This document shows, piece by piece, positions 49,390 to 62,307 of a DNA stretch of 64,000 nucleotides. The notes beneath the pieces are model-generated. The model was not told the DNA's origin. It saw nothing but the letters and a program-made list of their open reading frames with translations, and made no database searches. The position numbers and the translations under genes were made by a program. The first letter of the stretch is position 1; each line of letters starts with the position of its first letter. Location: the NCBI RefSeq assembly GCF_001649575.2, contig NC_051431.1, positions 9,770,844 through 9,834,843 on the forward strand. Reading direction: 5' to 3'. This DNA is from Kryptolebias marmoratus (taxonomy: Eukaryota; Chordata; Actinopteri; Cyprinodontiformes; Rivulidae).

Positions 49390-52300
49390 ACAGATACCAA
49401 CCAGTTTCATTGCTGAACTTTCCTTCTGAGCAAGGAACACAGTAAAAACAGCACAAAGGTTCCCCTTTTCTCCTCACCACATGTGTGCCTGGGGAGCAGC
49501 TTTCACTGCACACTGACCTGGGAGACTACAAATTAAAAAGTCAAATAGAAAAGTATTCTGCACCATGTAATTTGAATATTGTATGTGATATTAAAACAAT
49601 CAACAAATGACTTGGTAACCTGTTTAGATTCAAAGTTCCAAAAGATTTTGCTTTCATCAAGGGTGAGTTCTTCCCCATTAGAGGCCGACCTCTTAACCTC
49701 ACCCACACTCTGAACCTTAATTCTTCCTTCAGGGAGCCACAGCCAGTTCATAACATCATATATTGGTAATGCATCACCATTTTCATCAAATGACACTTGG
49801 TCACCAAATGATGTGGTGAAGTTGACCTTTTGCAGGTAATACATAAGCTGTAAAAAAGAAAATAATTATAAAGTACAAAATTCTTTCTTCTTGCAAAAGG
49901 CTTCTTTATTTAGTTGTTCAGCATTACCCTTTGGTATACAAGTTGTATAAGCCCTATGAATAGCATTGTTATATTAATAAGTTATTTAACAGGCAATCAC
50001 TTTAGTCAACAAAACTAACCCATTAACTAACAAGATAATCAAGCTTTTTTCCTTAGTATTTTAAACATTTTTAGAAGCTATTTCTTGTATCAAATAGAAA
50101 TGCTTAATTGTCTAAAATAATTCAAAGTTAGGTTTTATTGTCTATAGAATACATGCAATTAAAGGGTTTGTAGATTTCTGGTTACAGACACCAAGACCAA
50201 CTTATATCTGGAAGAGCAGCGTTAACACTGAACAATATACGTTCTGGAGATGTGCTTCCACTTCTTTTAAAGACTTTATATTTGCATTACATTTTTGTGT
50301 TTGACGTTTTATCTGAAGCAGCTTTACTTTTATAACCATCGAGGCTTAGATTAACCTTATTTGTTTCATAAAACAATTTATTTTTCATTTACTGCAGCCT
50401 TGATGCTAATGATGAATGCATAATCAGAAAAAAATATGAAGCATTGCTTATTTTTAGTCCTTAAATCAATATTAGCACTACTTACTTATTGAAATCTTTA
50501 ATCAATTATATCTCTCCACTTTTTTTATTTGGATTTCTGATCACACCTAATTTTATCATTAGATTCTAATAAGAAAATAGGTGAATTCCATTTTTCATGC
50601 AGCACAATTATTTGTGAACATTTTTGAAGCATCATTGTTGCATTCAAATTCAAGATGAACGTACAGATTTTCAAATAATCTGTACCTTGTGCCGTTATTC
50701 AAATTATTATAAAGCCCATATAACCGAAAAATTATAGTTTTCTGTTGTTTATTTTATGCAAATTTTTGAAAATGGACTTAGATAATTAGTATTTTCACCA
50801 AAGCTTTGAGGCATTTTTAAACGAGGGGATAGTAAACTAACATACCTGCCAAAGGTCTAATGTTTGCAAATTGGCACAGCTCTTCCCGCTGAAAGGCCCT
50901 CGTCCTGGACTACAGCGCAGCATGTCATTAAGTGCATGTGCTAGTGCATAGACAGCTTTATAAATGTTGTACTCTGGCCTGAGTTCTGACACATCCAACA
51001 GGTCAGTCATCACATTCTGAAGGTCTTCTCGTCCAGTGCATTGTGCCCCACCAGCTTCCACCCAGCCTGCTGGAGGGGGTGAAAACTTGCAGTTAAATGT
51101 GTGTTCCCAAAACAGTTTTACCTGAAATGAAACCAACAGCAACAAAACATTAGCATAAATGATTGTTATATACTTCATTAGATAATTTGTCACAACCTCA
51201 CACAGTTAAGCTCTCACCATGCTATTTTCATCTATATTATTATTTTGTTGTTCAGGATGAATTTTCAACAGGAAGTCTTTGAGTCCTGGCATTTCTCCTC
51301 GTCGAACCGCAATGCCTAGTGTTCCTCTCAGAAATGGCATAAAGGTGGAAGTTTGAAGTCCATCAACTAATGTCCAAGCTTCACTGGCAATCCACTGCAG
51401 GCCTGTCAAATTCTGCTTCACCACCTAAACATTGCATAACATCAGTCTTGTAATGACTTCTGTGAAACATTAAAGTTTACTGTGTGCATTTAAAAATATC
51501 AAACCTATACAATGAGCTTGGTAATAGCAGTAACTATTTAATAGACGTAAGTTGATTTGTGGAAACACTTTAAGAGTTCAAATATAATGGCTAAAAAGAG
51601 AATAAAAGATAAAAAGAAACATATGGAACCCAGATTTACAGTTGGGATAAAGATGGACAAAAATCCTGCCTGTTTTTTGACATTATGAAAATATTACTGC
51701 CACAGCAAAGCTCTCATATATTAATGAGAATTTAAAAGCATATTGTGAATATTAGCCAGAAAACATAAATAGGGTTTGCAAAAATACATGACATCACATA
51801 ATAAATTTTAAAGAATCAAATGTGAACAAGTGGTGTTTGGTACCCACAAAATTCTAAATTCTGAATTGATTATTTCTATATATGAATTTTTCTCCAACCT
51901 GTTCCATCAGTTGAATCATGTGCATCTGGTGTGCAAAGACAATTACTACACGTGCTTTGGATTTTCTCATCACATTCACAATCCTCTGATACTCATTTGG
52001 ATTATTGCCCCATGGCAAAATCTCTGTGTAGGCCAGACAGCCCCCACCTGACTGAGTCAAGTCAGTTTGGAAGAATCTGGAAACATGGAGGCCATAGTCA
52101 TCATCACTGACCAGGAGTCCTGCCCAAGTCCAGCCAAAGTGTTTTAGAATCTGAATCATGGCACGCACCTGAGTGAACAAGTGGAGTGGTAACCTAAAGC
52201 AATTACGTATTTGTATGGCTTCATTACCAAAATTAATACATAGAGCAAAAGCTGGCAAATGTTTTTTTGTGTTATTATATTTAATATACATATGAAAACT

Positions 52301-53157
52301 ATGTTGTTAAATTAGTTTTACCTGGAAAGTGTCGCTTGGGATTGTTCTGAAGAAAGATGGAAATCGCCGCCGATCACTCAGGCAAGAACATGTGGCAAAA
52401 TAACTCACCTATAAAAACCACATGCATACAAGTTGTGCACATTGTTCAACAAAGTGAAAGTATTTGTAATATTTTACATATTCTGGAAACTGATAGATAA
52501 TCAAATGCAGTGTATCAGAAGTATTTGAATTGAAAAACTTACCATAGGCAGTTTGTATAAACCTAGAACATCTGAAGCAGCAATAGAAAAAGTGGAAAAA
52601 GGATCACCGACAATTCCCACAACTGGAGGGGTTCCTGAACAGTTCTCCTGAAGCAAAAACTGCTCCTCTTGACCACTGGCCATTGACAATGCAGCACTAA
52701 ACCCAATGCCAAGAGTAGCACAATTATCATAAAGACTGTATCCCAGAGTCACGTTAGGCAACAAGTTGGGATTCTTGTTGATCTCATCAACAGCAAAAGC
52801 CATGGTCATGGCATGTCTGAATCCTAGAGTGTCAAAACTAATAATCGATAATGTTACTGTCAGGCATTAGAGTTTAAAGTATGTGAATATTGTCTGCTAC
52901 CTGCAGGAGACTTACCCCTGGCAGCTGGTCTGATGTGGCGCTGAAGTGAATGTCTGCTCCGGAAAGACAGAACTGTAGTGGACTTCGAAAAGCCCTCCCA
53001 GAATTACATCACCAGGCTTGTGCAGACCATTAAGGTAGAACTTTCTCAGCAAATGACAAGATGAAGATAGAATGGAAGACTCAGAAAAGAAGAAGGAGGA
53101 ATAAATCATGATCTGATAGACATTCATAAGCAAATATCTGACAAACAAGGCCCCCAT
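47778..53157 (-). CDS. Gene H: OlfC / V2R-like GPCR, complete, 9 exons
   Basis: Minus-strand exons: 52916-53157, 52543-52837, 52322-52408, 51899-52168, 51218-51424, 50846-51121, 49620-49847, 49402-49525 and 47778-48691, about 880 aa, every junction GT-AG and in phase. Signal peptide [19 protein letters not shown]. Flytrap domain with [23 protein letters not shown] and [20 protein letters not shown]; position 4 of the exon 5 block reads [17 protein letters not shown], with an N-glycosylation site. The cysteine-rich exon reads [16 protein letters not shown]. The 7TM exon differs from its neighbours in places ([30 protein letters not shown]). Intron 8 begins with a long (CT)n(TA)n tract near the exon 8 donor. 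Amino-acid-type olfactory receptor by family; the ligand is unknown. Confidence 0.93.
49319..49389. repeat. (TA)n(GA)n compound microsatellite, gene H intron 8
   Basis: About 22 TA units, then about 13 GA units. The GA end stops 12 bases from the exon 8 donor, so in the transcript it is a pyrimidine tract just after a 5' splice site. Confidence 0.95.
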
Positions 53158-53195
53158 AACTGCCTCTCTACCAACTAATCTGCATGCGTGGATAA

Positions 53196-53209
53196 CCTTT
53201 ATTTATATA
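53196..53209 (-). promoter_or_regulatory. TATA box of gene H
   Basis: On the minus strand TATATAAATAAAGG, about 40-50 bases upstream of the ATG at 53157. Confidence 0.55.
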
Positions 53210-54061
53210 CAAGTACCACATCCTCTTCTGTCACTGCCTAATTATTCACAATACACATTAGAGCAAAGACAGAACCTCATGGGCATGAAGCCTTTTTGTT
53301 ATAATTTTTTCAAAAACAAGATTTATTAGGACAAAACATTTCTATTTCGTCTAAATAAGATCTTGACACAAAATACTCAATACTAAGCAGACTAAATAAA
53401 TTAACATGCAACTTATTGCCAAGTTTTTGTGTAATTTACACAATGTTGTCACAAAGTATGTTTATCTCATCAAAATGCAATTGTGGATTAGAAGAAATCT
53501 ACTTTTTTGAGTGTTTTGGTTTGAAAAAGAATTCTAATTTAAAACCCCAAACCTTTTATATTATATGCTTTGTTGAATAAAGATGAAATTAATCATTTTG
53601 CATTGGGTATTTTATTTGACTTTTTAATGGTTTATGACCTAAATGGTCTTGTATTTTTTACTCGTGCATAGTGTATAGAGTTCATATAAATACATGTATT
53701 TTTTCTGGATTTTCACCACAAAATGTCCCAAAAACATTAGCTAGTCATTTACAACCTCTATCATTTATTAAAGAAAAGCACATGCACACGCAAGTATGGA
53801 AGCACATTACTGCCATCCCCACAAAAATAAAAAAAAAATTCTTGTGGCATGATGTAAAAAGTTTCTTAATCTAGCATTATCTCTGTCATGTTACAACAGA
53901 TTTTTCTGTTTTAATGATACATTTTTCATGTTATGGTAAAATATTTTTACATAAATAGTATGTACAAACGTATCACATTAGAGCGCACAAAAACCACATT
54001 TGAATATTACATGCATATTGAAATTACATGAAAACCTTTCTGTCATAATGTATGTCACTGA
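53210..54061. other. intergenic between genes I and H
   Basis: AT-rich. A minus-strand AATAAA at 53764-53769 could serve gene I. No gene. Confidence 0.45.
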
Positions 54062-57000
54062 TTACTTGATTGTACTGCGACCCATTATAGCTTTCTTTGT
54101 GTTTCTCTCAGGTCTCAGCAGGATTATGTAACATTTAGGTCCAAACAGCGCCGCCAGAAGGCCAAAACTGGAGGCCAGGATGGCAAACACCTCCACTGCA
54201 TCTGCATATTTACCTGGTGAGTTTATGTAAGCGGGAACAAAGGCCACCCACACAGCACAGAAGATCAACATGCTGAAAGTGATGAGTTTAGCTTCATTAA
54301 AGTTGTCTGGAAGATTTCTTGCCAGAAATGCAAGCAGGAAACTGAGCACAGCCAGAAAGCCAATATACCCCAATAACACTGAAAAACCAATTGTGGACCC
54401 AACTATGCACTCATAAACTATCTTGTCATTGTGGTACTGAGTGTTTTTATGAGGCGCTGGTGAAGCAATTACAATCCAGACTGTGCAGACTGCTGCCTGA
54501 ATGCAAGTGAGAACAAAAACTGTTCCTCTTTGTTGTACAGAACCAAACCACTTGAGATGAGCTCCACCTCCTGGTTTGGAGGCTTTGAACACAGCCAGAA
54601 CCACCATGGTTTTAACCAGGATGCATGAAACACAAAGTACAAAGCTGATACCAAATGCTGCATGTCTCAGTTGGCATGTCCATGGTCTGGGTCTTCCAAT
54701 GAACAGCAGTGAACACAGGAAACATAACTTCAATGACACCAAAATCAGGAAGCTCAGTTCTGAATTGTTGGCTCGTACCATTGGTGTGCTGCGGTGATAG
54801 GTAAAGATCCCTAAAACAATGGTACAGATAAACGTGCCTAACAATGAAGCTGTTGTCAAGCAAACACCCAAAGGTTCCTGATAGGACAGGAACTCTGTTT
54901 TCTTGGGAACACAGTGGTCATGGTGCTGGCTGGACCAGAAGTCCTCTGGACAATTGATGCACTCCACAGAGTCTACGAACAAACAAACAAACAAAACAAT
55001 GATGCCATTTACATTTGGTCCTAGTTTATCATGACACTTTTCTGTATTATTTGTTACGTCTAAGATCAACCTTTATTCCAAGAAGACTCTAGACAGATAT
55101 TGTATACTAAATGCTTTTTATGTGCCTTATAAATTGCATAAAAAGCAGTTTAAAGTACATCTATAAAAACAAACAAACAAATAAAAAACACAAAATATTG
55201 GTCAAAATATTGTTTGGGAGAGTTGTAAAAATTGCTTTATGTTTATTTATGTATAAATCTAAGGAAAAAAAAAAATTGCTTGAAGCAGAAAAGGACATCC
55301 CCAAAAAGTGACATGACTACAAGTGCCTAAGAGCAAAGAACTATAATGTCCCAATAATTTTGAAATGGATATTTTCTGCTGTGCTTGCACATAGTTTGTC
55401 TAAGTAGTTTATCTTAGTTTGTCTACACACAAACTAAGGTTTTGGTTATTGAAACTAATTTTTGAAAACTAATTTCAAAGTGGAGATTTTTTAAAAACAT
55501 GCATTTGTGGAAAAACAAAATACAGAGTTTTTCAGAAATTATGATGTAGCAATGGATTTTACAGAACCCCAAACTACAGTGAAGTTGTTTTTACTATTTT
55601 TGTGTATTTGTCTGCTATTATCCTGATCCTTTGCAGTCAAACTTTAATTTTGTGCTAAAATGATTAATAACTGAGAGGAAACTTTACATAGTATACATAT
55701 ATATAAAAAATAAATAAAGATGGGTTTTAGGCAAATCTTTAGACAAACTAAGAATGTGTTTTCTTTATATTTTGATGTTGTATTAATGTGAATGTTCTCA
55801 CCACCTAATGGTGAGGTATGGGTAAATAAGTGATTTTGTTAGAATAATGTGGATGGAATATATATATATATTTATAAACAGAGAAAACCATTTTTTGAAA
55901 ACAGTATCTGCAGTAGTGTAGGTGGAACCTGTGCACCACTCATTACATCATCTGATCAGCTTTCTTTTGGTAATTTGACTGTAGAATTAAGTTTTATTAC
56001 TTAGCTTGGTAAACAAATTGTCAATATTAGCTATGTTGGAAGAAACTTCTAATCATTTCAAATTGTAATTTGCTATTTTTGTTTTAAATCTCTGTAACAA
56101 ATTCTTGACACTTTTGGTTTAAAACCTCTATATTCACATTGTACCTTTGTATCCCTTTTACACAGCCTGAACAGCTGAACTTAGCACTTTAATTCTATTT
56201 TTCAAACACATTTATATTCAATGGGTTATTGATAATATCCTCAGAGGGCATGTGCTCCCTTGTGCATCAAGAAGGGGATAAATTTATTATAAAAATGCAA
56301 TGGCCATCCTGATACCAACCTGTTTTGTTGCTGAACTTTCCTTCAGAGCAAAGGACACAATCGAAACAACAGACAGGTTGTCCTTTCTTTCTGGCCATCC
56401 GAGTCCCTGGGGGACAGCTCTCACTGCACGCTGACCGAGGTGGCTGTGGACATAGCAATTTTGTTCATATTTAATCTTCAGCACTGCTTTTTTGTATCCT
56501 ACGGAACAGAATTTTTTAACACAAATAAATAGAAATAACCTGATTGTTGTCAAAGTTCCAGAAGATTTTGTGCTCATCAAGTGTCAGTTCTTCACCACTG
56601 AAGGTCGTCTTTTTAACAACACCCACATTTTGAACTTTAAATCCTCCATCGGGGAGCCAGAGCCAGTTCATGATATCATATATTGGCAGGGCATCACCAT
56701 TTTCATCAAATGACACTTGATCACCGAATGGAATTGTAAAGTTGACCTTTTCTAAGTAATACAGAATCTGCAAATGTGAGCAACAGATCAATAAAGAGAC
56801 AGGTAAACATGCATTTTTTGTGTTTTATGTTCAAATGCAGAGCCCTTTCAGTAGAAATCAAAACCAATTTAACACTAATCAGTTAAATCTTGTTTTTAGT
56901 GAAGCCTCAGGACATACAGCAACTGATTAAATAAATACAGTATGAGCAAATTTTGGTTGTGTGTAAATTGATGCCATACCTGCCAAGGCTCCAGTCTTTG

Positions 57001-58921
57001 CAAAGTAGCACAGCTGTGCCCGCTGAAAGGCTCACCTGGCTCACACTGCAGCATGTTATTCAGAGCATGAGCCAGAGCATACACAGCCTTATAAATATTG
57101 TACTCAGGCCTGAGGTCAGAAACATCCAAAAACTCAGTCTCCCCAGCTTCTAAATGTTCTTCACCTGTGCATAAAGCTCCACCATCTTCCACCCAACCTG
57201 CTGGCGATGGAGCAAATCTGCACTGAAATGTATGTTCCCAAAACTGCCTCACCTAAAAATTGTTTTTTTAAAAAAATAAATCAGAACAAGGACAACGGTA
57301 TTTAATATTTACGGTTCCAAAGCAGCTGTCACAATCTCACCATGCTGTTGTCATTGTCGCCGTTGTTACTGGGATGTGTTTTTAAGAGAAAATCTCTAAG
57401 TCCTGGTATTTCTCCTCGACGGATTGCAATGCCCAGCGTGCCACCCAAATACGGCAAGAGACGGGGTGTTTGGAGCACGGTTGCCGTTGTCCATGCTTCA
57501 CTCGCCAACCACTGCAGACCTGTCACATTCTGTTTTACCACCTGGACATTACATTTTAGTGAATAATTTAAGTTTAGTTGGAATATTACTTTCATGTCAT
57601 AACACTAAACACTAACATATAGCAAAATGCAATAGACAGATAGATACCTCTTCCACCAGTTGAATCATGTGGATCTGGTGTGCAAATACAATTAGCACAC
57701 GAGCAGTAGATTTCTTTATCACTTCCACAATTCTTCTTAGTTCAGATGGATTTTCACCCCAAGGCAAAATCTCTGAGTACGCAAGACAGCCTATTCCAGA
57801 CTGGGTCAGCAAAGATTGAAAAGACTGGGCAACATGAAGTCCATAGTCATCATCGCTGACCAGCAGTCCAGCCCATTTCCAACTGAAGTGTTTTAAAATT
57901 TGAATCACGGCATGGACCTACGTGAATGCAGATTTGAGAAAATACAGTTAAGGAGTTTTTCTATAAAACACAATTACATCGTCTTAATAAATGTGATCAT
58001 CAATTTGTCAAATATATTTCGACTGGAGTGACTTCATAATGGTGCATTTTTTAATTAATTAGCATTCAAAAAGTCTCACCTGGAAAGCATCGTTTGGGAT
58101 TGTTCTAAAAAAAGATGGAAATCTTTGGCGGTCAGTCAGACAGGTACATGTGGCAAAATAACTCACCTGTAAAGAAAGATAAAAGTAAAAAATTTCATTT
58201 ATGTGTTAGTGGAGAAAATTGTTACAATGATATATTGCACATTTTCTGCTGTAGAACTGAAATTGAGAGGACACTTACGATGGGCATCCTGAATAAACCT
58301 AATACATCAGAGGTAGCAATAGAAAATGTTGAGAAGGAATCACCCACAATCCCCAGGACTGGAGGGCTGCCCCAACATGTATTCTGAGAAAGAAACTCTT
58401 CCTCTTGACCACTGGCCAGTGATAAGGCAGCACTGAATCCAATTACTAAAGTGGCACAGTTATCATGAAGACTGTATCCCAAGGTCACATTAGGAAGCAG
58501 ATTTGGGTTCTTGTTGATCTCCTCAATAGCAAACGCCATGGTCATGGCATGTCTGAACCCTGGTGGGTCAAAGCTTAAACATAAAATGTAAAAATTAAAC
58601 ACTAAGATTGTCACATTGTAAAAACAAGCTTCAATGAATTATCTATACAGCTGTTTGATTGCAGGAGAATGACACTTACCCTTGGCAAATGTGCTTATTT
58701 GGTTCGGATGTAAACATTAGCTCAGGGAAGACAGAGGTGTAGTGGACTTCAAATAGTCCACCTAAAATTACATCACCTGGTCTGTGCATACTATTAAGAT
58801 GAAACTGTTTCCTCAGTTTACAAGATGGGAAAACAGACGAAGGGTGTGAGAAGTCAGCAAAAGAATAGAACAAAATGAAAAAGACATACAAGTACATAGA
58901 CGACTGGTGAAATGCCCCCAT
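54062..58921 (-). CDS. Gene I: OlfC / V2R-like GPCR, complete, 9 exons
   Basis: Minus-strand exons: 58680-58921, 58279-58573, 58080-58166, 57648-57917, 57341-57541, 56980-57252, 56540-56767, 56320-56443 and 54062-54972, about 876 aa, all in phase. Signal peptide [18 protein letters not shown]. Flytrap domain: [65 protein letters not shown]. The cysteine-rich exon reads [20 protein letters not shown]. 7[48 protein letters not shown], ending [13 protein letters not shown]. Intron 8 is unusually long (54973-56319) for the array and holds only AT-rich sequence. It is the last minus-strand member and lies back to back with gene J across about 3.3 kb. Confidence 0.93.
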
Positions 58922-58970
58922 AACTGCATGCCCTCTTTATGACACTGTTTCTAATTTTCCTGAATGGTCA

Positions 58971-58977
58971 TTTTATA
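58971..58977 (-). promoter_or_regulatory. TATA box of gene I
   Basis: TATAAAA on the minus strand, 50 bases upstream of the ATG at 58921. Confidence 0.5.
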
Positions 58978-60645
58978 AGTGTTGTCATTCATCATAGTTG
59001 GGGGAGGGAATAGGTGTACCAAATGAATTCTATAGACACTATATTTCACAACTAATACATATTTTTAATATTTACTGGAATGACTAAATAAGCAAGAGCT
59101 TTTTTAGTCATTGTTTTCTTCAAGCACAATTGATAATTTATATGTTGTTACAATTCTTGTCAATAAATTTTATACTGCTGAATAGTCTGTTTATTTCCCC
59201 TTTAATGGTGCTAGATTTGTAAGGGAAATGCATTTGTGGGTTGAGCAGCAGAGTTAAGTTAGTGGGTTGCATCTATGAAAAACTTGTTAAATTTTCTCTG
59301 CAATTGACTCTTGCTTTGAGCTTCTAGTACACCAGGTGATAACAATCAGGTGATTAACACCTTACTGTCAGTGCCTATGAGCAGCCAGTTGCATATCTCC
59401 ACAGTCTGAAACCAACAAATTGCACCATTCAAAATCAATAACAGAAAAAGCTGTTGAATATTGGCAGAAGTTTGGGAAGCAAACATGATCTCATACATCT
59501 CTGGTGTTAAACTCAAGAATTTGGTTGCTTCACCTCAGGGCTTCTGTCTTTATTGCAAAAATGTTTAGCTTTTTATAACAAGAGGATAAAGCTGGGTGCT
59601 CAACTCTTATCTGACTCCATTTTACTGCTATTTATTTTGTAGATCCACAGTGAATGTTTCTTCTTCAAAGCTTTATTTACCATATTAATATTGTGGTACT
59701 CTGGGATGTTATCCTGTGCACAGGAATGCTCAAAACTCCCGCTTAACTAATTACTATTTACTTCTGCCTAACTATTGCACAATTATCTTTAAACATATAT
59801 CAGCTGATATGATATATGATGGTTTTTCAGAGAAATCAATAATATCAACAATGGAACGTTTGGGTAAAAAGTGACAATTGCAATAATAGAACTGTGCCAC
59901 AAAAAAGTATTTTTGTTGGAAACATGGATTTGATCATAACCCCTTTGTCATTTTAGATAGCATAAAAATGTGACAATTATATTTCAAGCAGTTAAAAAAT
60001 GATACCATAGAAAAATATAATTCAGAAAGTGATGAAAGGTAATTTCTGAAATTATCTAGCTTCTGAATTACACTATGATGTCCACAAGATGGTAGTATTA
60101 CAGTACGTATGTGGTTGTCTTCCTCTGTTTGCTCTTTATTGCAAATAGAAACATACATATCTTGGTACAAGTTCTTTGGAAAACAAGTCAAATTTAGTGA
60201 ATATGAAATCAAATTTTACTCAAGATAGCAAGCTTCAGGGCTGCTGATTGTAAAAATTTTATTAGGTTTCACTTTCATCAATGTTGCCTATTGTTAGATA
60301 ACTTTATTTGTCATTTCTTTTATGTACAATGAAGATTAAAAAAGTGAAACACTGTTTCCCCAGCTCATAACAGTACCTGTTAAAATATGCCAAAAGACAA
60401 TTAGGACAAGCAAACTATGCTATCAGCAGTCATTTTTAAAATTGGTATTTCAGGATGTGATCTCAAGATTACCAGCTTGGTGTTACATGACCTTCACTGC
60501 TGACCCTAATTTTGGGAACCACAGTTTTAAACAGTGATTCTAATTATCTATAAAAAAGTCACATTGCAGTTAACTTTACCATAGAAAATGCAAAAATATA
60601 TTTTTACTGTAGCATTTGTGTAGAAAGCTTTGGTTAGGCCAACNN
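58978..60645. other. intergenic, divergent promoter region of genes I and J
   Basis: No gene or clear repeat. Two Ns at 60644-60645 precede a C-run. Confidence 0.4.
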
Positions 60646-60646
60646 C

Positions 60647-60677
<31 letters not shown>

Positions 60678-60684
60678 ACACACA
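60646..60684. repeat. poly-C plus (CA)n microsatellite
   Basis: About 18 C then about 10 CA units. The adjoining NN marks uncertain run length. Confidence 0.9.
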
Positions 60685-60719
60685 TTTTAGGGAAGTAATA
60701 AATATTAAGAAATATCAAT

Positions 60720-60832
60720 AAGGCCCTGTGATAGACTCTCAACCTGCACAGGGTGTACCACGTCTCTTGTACAATAACCGCTGGAGATAGAAAGTGGGTA
60801 AAAAGAAATGAATAGATGGATGGAATATCAAT
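60720..60832 (+). repeat. LINE/SINE 3' tail
   Basis: ACCTGCACAGGGTGTACCAC, CCGCTGGAGATAG and AATGAATAGATGGATGG are decayed versions of a retroelement tail very common in fish (CAGGGTGTACCC ... GGATGGATGG). Confidence 0.65.
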
Positions 60833-61313
60833 AAAAAAAATCAATTAAAATAATGGCTAACTGTATTATGATCTAAAACGGTGTGAAGTAATAACACTAA
60901 TAGGAAAGCTTGTATTTTAAGTGGTCATTTAGAAATAAAATTTGACAAGACCACATAGTGGAAATTATTCAGTACACAATGGCCATTGCCATAGAGGATA
61001 AATACAAACCCTTACATACTACTCATATTTATTGCCTTCGTAGTATGATCTGGATCAGTTTTGACCTGGCCAAGATTTCCCTTATAATACGTGTTTATGC
61101 AGAATCTTGAACTACAGATCTGTTTATAATGAATGAATAGCCTATCTGACAATAATAACTGGATGATTAATCCTTAATCAATGTTTCTGAGAGCAGGGAG
61201 AGTGTACTCTTTTGGGTTTTACACTACTAGTTTTTAAAAAAAAACAAACAAAAAAAACATCTAAGATCACACAATGCCCTGTTTTACCTTAGACATGAAA
61301 ACAACTACCTTGT

Positions 61314-61318
<5 letters not shown>

Positions 61319-61368
<50 letters not shown>
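61319..61368. repeat. (TA)n microsatellite
   Basis: About 25 perfect TA units. Confidence 0.97.
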
Positions 61369-61370
<2 letters not shown>

Positions 61371-61483
61371 GAATGTGAACAAAATGTCAGATGCATCGGA
61401 AGTGGCTGGTCTTGTGTGTCCTGGAGTCATCTGGATTATACTTTCCACTGCTATCCTGCCTACAACTTGACATGGAAATAAGA

Positions 61484-61699
61484 TCAATTGATGGCATTTT
61501 TTTGCCTCTCTCCCTCAGAGTCATCTTCATCAGAAGGAATGTAATCAGAGTTTTCATCAATGTCTTCCTGCTGTGACACGTCCTCTCCCAAGTTGCTGTC
61601 TGCTTCCTCACAGTGGTAGATCAAATCCACGGCCTCATGTGCAATAAACCTTGCTGCCATAACTTCTGTAACTGAAAGAGAGTTAACAAGATTATACAT
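61484..61699 (-). pseudogene. piggyBac-like transposase N-terminus, decayed
   Basis: The minus-strand open frame of 71 residues contains ARFIAHEAVDLI followed by a very acidic stretch (EDIDENSDYIPSDEDDSEGE). This order resembles the N-terminal region of piggyBac-derived transposases in fish. It then stops, with a possible continuation in another frame (a frameshift) and no catalytic DDD domain before the TA repeat. A splice acceptor-like TTTCAG precedes it. I rate it a transposon fragment, not a host gene. Confidence 0.4.
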
Positions 61700-62259
61700 T
61701 GCACATGCAGGGTTCTATACTGTACATATAGAGTATGATGCATAAAAGACACAAAGGTCTTAAAGAGGTCAGAGGCGGCCTCAACACAGACACAAGAGCT
61801 GCACCTAAAATGTAACAATGTTATTTGTTTGGTGTGTATGTGTCATGTATACAGTACATGATCACTCCTATGGAGCTTTACTTTTCCACTGAGCCTTTCT
61901 CAGCAGGAATCTGGGCAAACCTGGTGAGAACACAAACAGATTCCCTAAAACCACAATTTCCGTTAGTTTTACCTACATTGCTGGATCTAAAATCCATTTC
62001 AGTAGATATTGGTCAAATTTGACCCATAATGGCTTCATTGTACAAAAATTTGTAACACCTGTTTGAAACATCAAGATTTTAAATATTTTTCATTTTTGTG
62101 TATTTTAGGTCACTTTAGGATCAGTCATCAAATTTCAGGCTAATTGAAGTACATTTAGTACTGTCAAATATCAAAAAGTTTCAGTCCGTAAAGGTAAAGA
62201 CCTTTTGGTGACGACATGTGCTTTGTCATATATCATATACTGACGCTTTAACCCTGAGT
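61700..62259. other. intergenic upstream of gene J
   Basis: No supported coding sequence or repeat. Confidence 0.4.
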
Positions 62260-62267
62260 TATATAAA
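62260..62267 (+). promoter_or_regulatory. TATA box of gene J
   Basis: TATATAAA, 48 bases upstream of the ATG at 62308. The same spacing is found in C, E, H and I. Confidence 0.5.
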
Positions 62268-62307
62268 CCAATAAACACACACATACCAACAAGGAGACAC
62301 TTGAGAG

